NCBI GenBank assembly: GCA_023213315.1
Contig: JAKCPI010001938.1
Location: 16,980 to 80,979 of the forward strand
Direction: 5' to 3'
Length of the DNA stretch: 64,000 bases
DNA from: Euborellia annulipes
Lineage: Eukaryota; Arthropoda; Insecta; Dermaptera; Anisolabididae
Shown here: piece after piece, positions 45,101 to 57,100 of the stretch
How positions within the stretch are numbered: position 1 is the stretch's first letter
Layout of the letters: every line of letters starts with the position of its first letter
The notes under the pieces: generated by a model
What the model saw: only the letters and a program-made list of their open reading frames with translations
Told to the model about the DNA's origin: nothing
Databases searched by the model: none
Made by a program: the position numbers and the translations under genes

Positions 45101-48100
45101 AGAACTGGAAAAATGTACATAACATTAAACACTCAAACAGTCAATATATGATTATAACCAACATGTATTATTAGTAAATCAAATAAAGCCATATATGATT
45201 TGGTCAAAATTATTTGCATAAATCAATAATTTAATTGTCATTATATTTACCATAAGACATCCACACATAATATCTGAATAGTAATAATAAAAAAACTGTG
45301 TAAAGTTTTTCTTTTCGTTGACACACCCCGAAATATTGTTCGGAACATCGAAAAAAAATTCCCTCGAAGTTTCAGACCTTAATTTTAATTTTAAGCACCT
45401 CTCGATCGTTGAATTTTTAACTTGTAAATCATTGTTTTTTTTAAATTGTTATAGCTCAGTTCGGTTTTATGATTTTCTTTGCGATTAGTCGCAATCTATA
45501 GTGTATTAGACACTCTTTAAAAAGTCCAGTATTATTTTATTGTTACTTGAACCGTTTCGTCGGTATCGGCCTTGAAAGTCCTATTTCCATGAAATTGTCA
45601 TATTTCTTTGCTCTTAACAAAACGACTGAACATACAATAAAAATTGCAGGAAATTAAAATTTCTACAAAAAATGTCCAATGAAATATTTAGCTCAAGTGC
45701 GTTATTCACAAGATATATTCAGTACAATGTGTTTAAGAAATAATACAATAAAAGTTGAAATTTAATTAATTAACAGAAAAAAGACGCTATATTTTAGGCA
45801 AATTTTTATTAATTATCAAGGCAATATTTCCAGATATTTCTTCCAAGCGTTTTAATTATAAGGGCCGCGTAATGTGTGTGAATTAGGACTTTCAAAGCCG
45901 ACACCGCCGAAACGGTTCAAGTAACAATAAAATAACACGGGACTTTTTAAAGAGTTTCTAATCAAGGGCGGATAAAGGGGGGGGGGGGAGGGAATTACCC
46001 CCCCCCCGAGATTTGAAAAAAATAATTTTTTTCGAAAAAAAATTTACTTTTAATGTAAAATTTTAAAAATTAATACTTAAAAATTTGATTTGTATTTATA
46101 TACTGGCAAACAAGTACAGAATGCGCCTTTAAATTACTGAAATTAAGAAAAAAATGTGTATTGTGCGACCAGTCACACCAAATAACCCCCCTCCGCTCGA
46201 GAAACACCTCTGGATCCGCCCTTGTGTCTAATACTACAGATTGCGACTAATCGCAATGAAAAATCATAAAACCGAACTGAGCTATAACAATTTAAAAAAA
46301 AACAATGATTTACATCAATGGGAAAAATTCAACGATCGAGAGGAAGTGCTTAAAATTAAAATTAAGGGCTGAAACTTCAAAGGAATTTTTTTTTTTGATG
46401 TTTAGATTAATATTTCGGCGTGTCCGCGAAAAAAAATATGTTCGTTTCAAATGAAACACCTTAATATATATATATTTGTACAATACACTGGCCTATATGG
46501 ACGTGGGAGTCTTTTGAACAATGTAAGAATCCTCCGACAATGCAATTTATTGTTGATGACGATTTTGGTGTTTATATTTTACTAGTATAAAATTTGGCTT
46601 TTTTTTATTGTTTCCATTTACTTTCTACTTTTCTTTTTAAATGTTATTTTAAATTGAAAAAAAAAAATTAATTTTTTTATTTTATTTTAGGATGAAATGG
46701 AAAATCTTCGGCATTCAACCGATTGTGAAAAATCCAAGCTAAATTTAAATTTAGCCCAAACCGAAGAGGAAGTTCGTCATTTACGTGAACGTGTAGCCGT
46801 TTTAGAAGAACGTACCAAGGCAGAATGTGCAGCTCTCGGTGCAGAGCTTACCGTCGATGAACGAGTCGTGGCTTTGCTTGGAGAACGAACTCGCCTTGAA
46901 CGGCGTCTTGAGGAGGCGCATCTTCATCTTTCCGACATCAAAACTTCATGGAGCAGTAAGATTTCATCGTTGGAAACTCAAGTGGAGAGGCTCTGTCGTC
47001 AAGCTGGTGAAGAGGGAACCGAAAGGCGACGGGCCGAAGCTGAAAAAACTGCCCTATTAGAACGAATTCAGAGCGTTAGAGGTGATAGTAGAAAAAGGGA
47101 AAATGGCACAAAGGGAATATGAAGAGAGACAACGAGAATTATTAGAGGAGAATAAATTATTAAATGAAGAATTAACAAATAAACGAATCGAATCTGAAGC
47201 TGAAATTGAAAGACTTCATGAACAAATCGTGAGTCTTCAAACACGAATCACCAGCTAATACCTTTTTTTTATCCTTGTCTAACTTTAATTTCCTCCACCC
47301 TGTTCTCATTTCATCTTGATTTTAATTTTGAAATTAGAAAGGGCGATTCTAAACGAATCGGACCAAGTATTTTGGTCTCTGAATGAGGCGCAAATCTACG
47401 CTTAGGGAGAGGGTTGAATAGATATTAGTATTCTGTTTGTTAGACATTAAAATGCATCTTTTGTTTAAATATTCACTAAAATATAAAATTAGCACAATTT
47501 TACATTATTTTTTATTCAAGGGATGATAATTAAACAGCCAACACAAAAAACAAAATTTTTTAATTTTCTCTGTTGACGTTTTGAACGCTCATCATCAGGA
47601 CAGATAGAAAAGTCATAAGCTTAGATTGATATAGCTTGTCATATACAGATATATAAATACTGATGATGCATCAAAACAAAATGAATATCTATAACAACTG
47701 TAAACAACAAAGGATTCCACAACAAATTGCACAATTACAAGTTAGGCCTTTTATCAATTATTTTATAATTATAGTTAGGCGTTTGATGTTTTTTAACCGA
47801 ATATATCTGTATATGACAAGCTATATCCATCTAAGCTTCATGACTTTTCTATCTGTCCTGATGATGAGCGCGATGAGCGTTCGAAACGTCAACAGAGAAA
47901 ATTAAAAAATTTTGTTTTTTTGTGTTGGCTCCCTAATTATCATCCCTTGAATACATACACATCAGCCATATCTAGTTATAATCACTACAAGAAATCATTA
48001 TTTTTTATTGGTGATATCTGCGAAGAGAGGGACGCGAGGCCCCGATGTTAAAACCAAACATAAGGGAGCGACAAATTCATTTCGTAGAGAGTGATAGACT

Positions 48101-51100
48101 TTTAAATTTAATCTATTCCTCAAATAATAGCCTTCTCGGTCAATCCAAAACAGACGATCCTATAGATTTGAAAATAAACTCAGGAAAAAGTGTGAAAAAT
48201 AATCTTATTTAAATAAAGACCCTCGGTTGCAATGCACCTGACAACCCTTGAATATTACCCCAACGGCCTCTATACTTCAAGTGTGTGATGATAAATTTCC
48301 ACTCAGAATAATTGGGGACTGCGTTTTTGAAAATGAGAGAAATCAGGTCAATTCCGTGCGGAACCTCCCTATGCTTCAAGAATTTTTGAAAAATGTGTTG
48401 TGTTGGGCGTTGTTGTTGTTGTCCTCCGGGATGCCCGTTGTCGTCGCTCGTTAGATGGCCGTTGGTGAGGGAGGGAGTTTTAGGGTATTCAAAAGAGATA
48501 ATTGGGTTTTATTCAAAATGTAATATTGTACAGCGACGAGCTCCAGGTTTGCGGGTAAACGGCAGACGGCCCGGGCTCCGGGTCGTCGATTCGTCTTTAT
48601 GCGAGGCCAAAATCCATGAATCAGCGAAAGAGTTAGGTTGGACGTGTTTTTCATTCGAATGTACAAATTTGCAATCTTACTTTATTTAATTTAGCTGAAT
48701 AGAGCAAAAATAAAATTTCCAAATTAAACAATTTTGCTCAGGCTAATTCTTTCGGGATTTTTGACCTTTGGTCTCGCAACCCCATAACAAATGCACCCAG
48801 CTTCTGGTTCTGAGAGCGACTTACCCCCGACGCGCGATTTTCTGAAACGACCTCCACTCCCTGTTGCCTTTTTCTTTGTGGCTACCTCAAGTCTAAAGTG
48901 TATGTCTATAAATCTTGAAAAATGAAATCACAAGATGAGAAACTTTAACGACCGTTTGGATGAGTGCATTACATCCGATTTAATTAGATTATTTTTCACA
49001 CGTTTTCCGATTTTTTTACTTTCTCTTACCTATGTATATGTAATATATATATAGAGAGAAAGTATTGGATTTTTTTTAAAAAATTTGGTGGGGGTTTTTT
49101 TGGGTATTTTCTTTTTTTGGGCCTCTCTTAAAGAGGTTTTTGCGGCATTCGCTCTCTGTGTGTGTGTGTTTTTTTTTTTTTTTTTTTTTTTTGGGGGGTG
49201 TGTTTTTTTTTTTTTTAGTTTTGAGGGAGTTAGGATTTTGTTATTTTTTTTTTATTTTATATTTACCCCCCCCCCCCCCAAAAAAAAATAAATTTTTTTT
49301 TTAAAAAAATAAAATAACTATTCTATTTACTTTTTTATTTTTTTTTTTTTTTTTTTTTTTTCTTTTAATATTTTTCTTCAATTTTTTTTATTAATTATAT
49401 TAATTATTTTTTTTTAAAATTTTTTTTTTAATTTTTTTTTTTTTTTTAAAAATCTTTTAATACTATTTTTTTTTTTTTTTAGAGAAAAAAAAAAAAGAAA
49501 AAAAAAAAAAAAAAAAAAATAAATAAAAAAAAAAAAAAAAAAAAAATAATTTTCAATTACCGATTTTATGATACATTGTGTTTATTTTCATCTCTGTACG
49601 ATCATTTGACAAGGTTTTGATTTGAAGCTGATAAAAATTATTATTATCTTCTAACCTAGTTTTATTCTTATTTTAATTAAGAATACAACGTTTAACATTT
49701 TGTTTTAGCTTCTAGTGCCAAAGGTCGAAGGTTCGCATCCCGTCCCAGGTCAAATGGTTACCAATCATTTGAAATAAATAGGGACCGGCTCTATAATGGC
49801 CTCAGATGCCGAAAAAGAACTTAAACAAAACCGCGTGCGGCGGACCCTCGCCTTTTGTTAATTAAGAAAAAAAAAAATTATCATTTCTTTCAAATTTTTC
49901 AATTGATTTTGATAATATGCCCATTTAAGGAGAGCTGTTTTTAGTATTTGAGTAATAAATATAGTGGCGTAGCTATCCAGACAGCTTGGAATATTGCAAA
50001 TCTTGCATAAATTGCCAATATTGCAAATCTTGCAAAATATTGCTGCAATATTCCTTTTGCAACATTGCAGTAATATTGCGGCATTGTTGCTGTTTGAGCT
50101 GCAATATTGTAAATATTGAGCAAGTTTGGCAATATTACTGTAATTAATGAGAAACAGGATGAAGAAAGAAGAGAGCAGCTAGTATTTATTTCATTGACCC
50201 ATTAGGCTAACGTTTCGGTCTTGGTCGAGACCATCTTCAGAGCTTATTGTCTCAAATTGACAACCCATTAGCTCTGAAGATGGTCTCGACCGAGCCTATT
50301 GGGCTTTAAATAAATGAAATAAATACTAGCTACTCTTTTTTCTTCATCCTGTTTCTCATTAATAACTTTTTATCCAGCTATAAATCTGCTTTTCTCAATA
50401 TTACTGTAATATTCCAAGCTGTCTGAAGGAGTAGCCGTTGGAGTATCATAACTTCTACGGGCGGATAAACAAAAACACTCTCATAAACAAAATATATCCA
50501 AATGAAAACATTCAACTATTGTTATGTAGTTAAATAGGTAGCTATTTTTGTCTTTTTTCGCTCTCATATTTATCATATCCTCCAGAGCTGAAATAGATTT
50601 TAATTATTTTCTTTTTCTTTGGTCAATATATAAAGTCTATTCTTGTCCCTTTGAAGTTAATTTTTTTATTTATTTCAGTATTGATAAAGTGAAGTTATTA
50701 ATAAACTTTATTAATATGTGAATACCATTTTATCAAGTTGGAGTCCCTCCAACTCGGTGGGGCCCTGTACGTTTATGCAACTGCTTCAGGGGCCCTGACC
50801 AAAAAGCATATTAAATTTGTTATATTTTCTCCGATTCACCAGAATATATTTATATATATACGTTATTCTTTTTAAGATTTATGGAATGTTCAATTAAATT
50901 AATATATTTATATAAAGTTTGATTAATTTTAATTTTTTTCTAATCTAAAAAATGTTAAGCCCTTTAGTTGAATTGCTCTGAGTCTCATGATAACCAGGAC
51001 CAACGACACCAAAGGAAATCCCGCACAAAACGTTCTTCTTAACTCTTATTGATATGTTTTAATTAATTTGATTATTCTTTTGTATCATTTATAGCGCTTT

Positions 51101-54100
51101 GTTTGTTTGAAATCATTTGATAATTTTAAAATAAACGTTTTAAAAATATCCCCCTTTAAATTTCATTATAAATTGGATTGCCTTTATCTCAAAAAATAGA
51201 GTAATTTCAACAAAAATATTATTTTCGAATTCAGCAGACCAAAATTACCTAAAATTGTTTAATAAATCCCATTCATAAATACCAGTGGCAGAATCAATGT
51301 TGCCATGTGTAATCTTAAAGCCAAAGGGCGCTGGTTCGGATCCGATGAATAAATCAGTTTGGATACCAAATAGTATAAATAAATGGTCCCCGAAAAATAT
51401 CGTAATAAACAATTTGAGAATCGTTAAAGACCTTCGATGCCTAAAAAGACCTTAAATAAAATTAAAAAATAAATTTCCTCATGTACGGATAGTCTGGTTA
51501 GATTTTTTTTTTTTACTTTACATAAACTTTGATTTCTCCGAACCAAGATTTTTCGTTGGATATCTAAGAGAATGAAAGTTTTGCTTGTAAATTCGAGGAA
51601 ATGCAAAGCACCCCGATGCCCTGAAAAAGCTGGAGATCCCAAGGTGACGTTTGGCTCCTCATCAATATAATTTTCATATTAAATTGCGAATTCTCACAAT
51701 CCACTTATTGTATCTTTTTTCAATACAAATTGTTCAAATTTCAATATAGCTATATTTTAAGATATAAGTTAATAATTAGCACTGGCACCTATTTACAGTA
51801 TTTTTTTTTTTATTTAGTAAATGATAAAGATTTTTTTTTTATTCATACTCTAGGCTTTCATTTATTATCTTTTTTTTATTTAAATAAATACAGTAAACGT
51901 TTCAATTCATAATTTTTTTTCCCCATGGAATGTTTATACGTTTTTCACATCCCGCATTTTATTTTTAATTTTTTTTTTTAGGTTTTAATAGAATAAAAAA
52001 ACACTCACTTAACATTTCCACCCCTAACGAACGCACCATTAGAATTGATCCATCAACAAATTGCAAAAGAACAGCTTCCCGTTCTCACTGATATGTAATT
52101 AATATAATGGGAATGGGTTTATTTTGAAATACAAATAAGTACAGATAAAAATAATAAGTCAGTAAAAAAATGATCATAGAGACAGTGAAATTGGAAGCTC
52201 GATTATCCGGACGCCTTTTTTGTTTTTTACACCTGTCAAAAGGTTTATTTTAATCGTAAGGAAGGTAGCCAGGAGAATAAAAATTATTTAAATTCTTTGG
52301 GTCGACGTTTCGGTCGCCAATGGCGTCCTTCTTCGGGACCAAGGAAAAAAGCACCGAGAGCTCTTCTCATACACAAAAAGATGCCTCTTTTAATATTGTA
52401 TAACACGACAACATCTATGTTTAAAAAGGACGCGATTGGCGTCCGAAACGTCGACCAAAAGAATTTTATTCTCCTAGCGGCACATCTACCTTCCTTACGA
52501 TTAATATAGACAGCCATTTTACACTTTGATTAGGTTTATTTTATTTTATAACCGACTAGCCATTAATTCGGATAATCAAGTTATGAAAATTTTCAATATT
52601 TAAATATATGAAAATTTTTTTTTTTTTACAATTTATGAATGAAATTTTTATTTTTTTCTTTATAGACGAAAGCAGAAACGGACCTGACAGAAATTGTTTC
52701 AAAATTGAGTGACGAAGAGAAAAAGATATCAAAATTTGGAAACAAATTTTGTCCAAATGAATATCGCCTTTGAAGAGGAAAAAAGACAAATGCATCTCTT
52801 GAACAAGAGGTAAACGAGAACCGGAACGTCTGCTTAGTTGAATAGACGCCAATCAAATAGAACAGAAACAGCAACAAGCGCGCTCGCTTTCTTATTTATC
52901 CATTCCTTATCAGGTTGATTTTTTCGAATTAGAAATTCAACATTTGATAATTTATTATTTGATAAGAATTCAATTAAGATAAGCAAAAAGTTTTTCTTTT
53001 GGACATTTATAATTTTATTAATTATAAAATAACTATCTAGATAAAAATTTTTCTTAATATTTTAATTAAAACATCTGACTGTCAATGAGATTATCTATTT
53101 TTTTTTTTTTTTTTTTTTTAATTAAAGACTCATTGAAATATTTTCCTTTTTTTTAGATTGCCCGTTTGCGAGAGGAATTATTAGAAGAGAAAACTCGAAC
53201 AAACGAAACGAGTATTCAACGTGACCGAGATCGAGCCGAACTCGAAGCCACACTGATGCGAAATGCTCAAGTTAATCAACAAATGGAATTAGCGAGACAC
53301 GAACTTAGAAGCCAAGAACAAGAATCACACGAATTGCATTCACGTCTTGTGCAATTAGAACAAACACTCAAAGAAAGAGATAAAGTAAACACATTTCCTC
53401 TTCCTTTTTAAATGCTTTTATTTAACTTACTCTTTCAAGGTCACCAACTTTATGGCTTTGTTAAGGACACTTCCCGATGGGCTAGAGGTGTGAAATTTGA
53501 TACTTAAGAGTCATTTTTGATGACGCCACTATATGAGTTTGGTTTTGACCAAAATGGACCAAACTAATGTGGTACTTTATTTGAAACCCTTCGTGAATTA
53601 ATGTAATTTCAAAAGACTTCCCGATGGGCTAGAGGTGTGAAATGTAATACTTAAGAGTCATTTTTGATGACGCCACTATATGGTGGTTTTGATCAAAATA
53701 GACCAAACTAATGTGGTACTTTATTTGAAACCCTTCGCGAATTAATGTAATTTCAAAAGACTTCCCGATGGGCTAGAGGTGTGAAATGTAATACTTAAGA
53801 GTCATTTTTGATGACGCCACTATATGGTGGTTTTGATCAAAATAGACCAAACTAATGTGGTACTTTATTTGAAACCCTTCGCAAATTAATGTAATTTCAA
53901 AAGACTTCCCGATGGGCTAGAGGTGTGAAATGTAATACTTAAGAGTCATTTTTGATGACGCCACTATATGGTGGTTTTGATCAAAATAGACCAAACTAAT
54001 GTGGTACTTTATTTGAAACCCTTCGCGAATTAATGTAATTTCAAAAGACTTCCCGATGGGCTAGAGGTGTGAAATGTAATACTTAAGAGTCATTTTTGAT

Positions 54101-57100
54101 GACGCCACTATATGGTGGTTTTGATCAAAATAGACCAAACTAATGTGGTACTTTATTTGAAGCCTCACGCAAATAAGGCCCTATTAACTATAGTTTTGAA
54201 TTTTGATATTTACGAGTCATTTTTTTATGATAATGAATAATTTTTCAATTGAACCAAATCAATACAGGCCAAACTAATGTGGTACTTTATCATATTGATG
54301 ATTTTTGATAAGACTAAAAGACTAAAAAAGCTTAAAATAAAAATAAAATAAAAAAAGATTTTAAAAAAATGCTTTTATTTAAATTGAACTAAAAAGAGAG
54401 AAATAAGAAAGAAATAATTTAATTGTTCTTGTTAAAATTTTTTAATATTTATGACTTAAAATAAAAGCGTGGGGCGCGAGCCTCGAATCACTTCGAAGCG
54501 CCCCACGCTTTTATTTTAAGTCAAATATTAAAAAATTTTAACAAGAACAATTAAATTATTTCTTTCTTATTTCTCTCTTTTTAGTTCAATTTAAATAAAA
54601 GCATTTTTTTAAAAATCTTTTTTTTTATTTTATTTTTTTAGATTTATCTCTTCTATATGAATATATAGAAACCAGCCGCGGCGCCCCCTAGACCCCTCAG
54701 CTGGCTCGGGCTCGCCTGCGGCGGACCCTCGCCTTTCTTAATTATGAAAGAAAAATGATTACTACTTCGTATTCCAATCCAGTGCCCCCTTGAGGATTTG
54801 TTTGCATTCATGGAATACATAAATGCAAAGAATATATAAATATTTCCTATGGGAGAAATCGTAATTTTAGAAATTAATAACTCAAAAAGTTATAGTAATT
54901 TCGGGTCCCGAGTATTTTTCCGGGACTCTCCATAACGCCTTCTATAAGACTGCAAAATTTCGTTTCAAAATTCAAACGGGAATTTGGTCAAACAGAGAGT
55001 GACAGACAGACACCGCTATTATTATATATAGATTATTGTGATTGTAAAATTTCAATTTTAACTTTCTTTTCCTTGGTCTCGAAACATTTTATCTAAATCG
55101 GCCAAAGAGTAGTACTTTAAAAAAAAATCTGGTGTGATGGTCGCACAGCATACAACTTGTCCCTTCGGTCTGTGCTTATCACACCAGATTTTTTGTGACG
55201 ATAGAAAGTGTAGGCCATCTAACTTTTGGAATTTGAATAGGCTATAAAAAAACTAATGAATATTATTTGAAAACTATCAGTTTATTAGAAAGATTGAACA
55301 TTTTCATTTAAGAATGAAACACAACATCATTGAAATGACTGCCACCCATGACTGGTTTGGCAGCAAGGGCGGATACAAGGAGGGGGGGGGGGAGGTAAAG
55401 GGGGTAATTACCCCCCTGAGATTTGAAAAAATACTTTTTTTCAAAAAAATGTATTTTTAATGTAAAATTTTAAAAATTAATACTTAAAAATTTGATTTGC
55501 ATTTATATTCTGGCAAATAAGTACAGAATGCGCCTTTAAATTTCCGAAATTAAGAAAAAATAGTGTGCTGTGCGACCGTTCACACCAGATTACCCCCCCC
55601 CCCCAGAAACACCTCTGGATCCGCCCTTGTTTGGAAGTCCCCTGTCCGATCAACCCATTTTCGATTGTTTGTACTCCAATCGCCTCAATGGCAACTTCGA
55701 TTTCGAGTTTCATGGTGGTTAGCGTAACACTTATCCAAAAAAATTTCAACGGGGTCAAATCACAGCTCCAAGGCCATCTGAGATCAGCATTTCGGCTGAT
55801 TAGTCGATTTCCAATCGGATGACGTACTGTCAAGCCAGCTGTTGTATTCCATTCTTAAATGAAAATCTCCAAATCAATCAATTTAAACTCATAATTTTGA
55901 AAAAATCTTCATTATTATTTTTTTTTTTTTTTATAGCTGATTCAAATTCCAAAAGTTAGATGTCCCACCCTATATTTAGTTTCCGGCACTAGACTAGAAT
56001 TCAAGATATAAAATTTATAAACTCTCAAGGTGGAAGTTTTGTTTTATTCCTAACTTAATACCACCTTGAGAGAATGAATACCAAGACATAAAACTTTAAC
56101 TACTGACATGAAGGGTGTATCGCCCCATTTCTGCCATTCCACACCAGGGCCCTATTTCATAAAGCTGACACTGACAGTGACAATTTGACAATTTGTATAA
56201 AAAATCAGCTCTTGACTTAATTGTCAAGTAAAAAAATGACATTTTTGTTAAATTGTCATGACAATTTGTCAGCTTTTTGTGATTTTATAATAAGGAGAGG
56301 TTTGCGTGATGGATGATAAAAGTTTAAAAAGAGGTAAAATAAAGAGCGAGATTTGGATAACGAGAACGAGAAAAGAAAAATTGTTTATTTATTTCAACAA
56401 CAAAACTTTATTGTTACAACAATACTTAAAAACTAATAATATTGGCGCGCATTATTAACGAATAATAATAATACAATAATACTCCAACACTTTTTGGTTT
56501 CATAAAATTTCCTAGGTTCTAGGTGAATTTTGACAATTTGTCACTTTTTGTTTTTGAAACGAGAATTGACGTGAGAATTTTTTTTGTTTGTTTGACAATT
56601 GTAGAAAAATTCTGACAGGGACGTGAAGCTGTGACGTATAACCTAAAAAATTTGTATTAGGGTTACTTTTGTTAAAAATATGCACATATCGGGTTTTATT
56701 TACACCGAATTGATTAAAAGGAAATAATAATAAAGTTATATCATACATTTAATAAAATAATCTAATTTGCAAGGATACTTTATTTGGTAATAAAATATTT
56801 AATTTATTTAATATTTAATTAAATTCTATATATATAAAAGGGGTTCGCTAATGTCCGTCTATCCGTCTGTGCGGCGTCAAGCTCTATTTGACCAAATTCC
56901 CGCTGGAATCTTGAAACGAAATTTTATAGGCTTAAAGAAGACCTACGGATTTCAGGAATAGAGAAATATTTATATTTGTTTTTTAAAAAATCTGGTGTGA
57001 CTATCGCACAGCACACAACTTTCTCTTACCTTCGGTTTTTGGTATTCAAATGGCATTCGAGATACCTGTGTAACGTCCGTAAAATTCTAAAATTTTATTT

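Larger units (their letters stand above)
49965..50440. mobile_element. TIR element rich in GCAATATTGC words, interrupted by a foldback
   Basis: TGGCGTAGCTATCCAGACAG at the left and CTGTCTGAAGGAGTAGCCG at the right are imperfect inverted ends. Between 49990 and 50140 the words TATTGCAA, GCAATATT and TTGCAATATT recur many times. The hammerhead-type foldback (50150-50370) splits the right part at TATTACTGTAAT. Confidence 0.6.

Noticed and set aside
45542..45560. Hammerhead-like GAACCGTTTCG motif in the 45.3-46.4 kb inverted repeat
   Set aside because: It lacks CTGANGA and stem II at the required distance; similarity is limited to CGTTTCG.
47066..47110. Programmed frameshift or tiny intron in exon 5
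   Set aside because: No slippery heptamer with structure is evident and any intron would be about ten bases; the other homopolymer shifts in the window make sequence error more likely.
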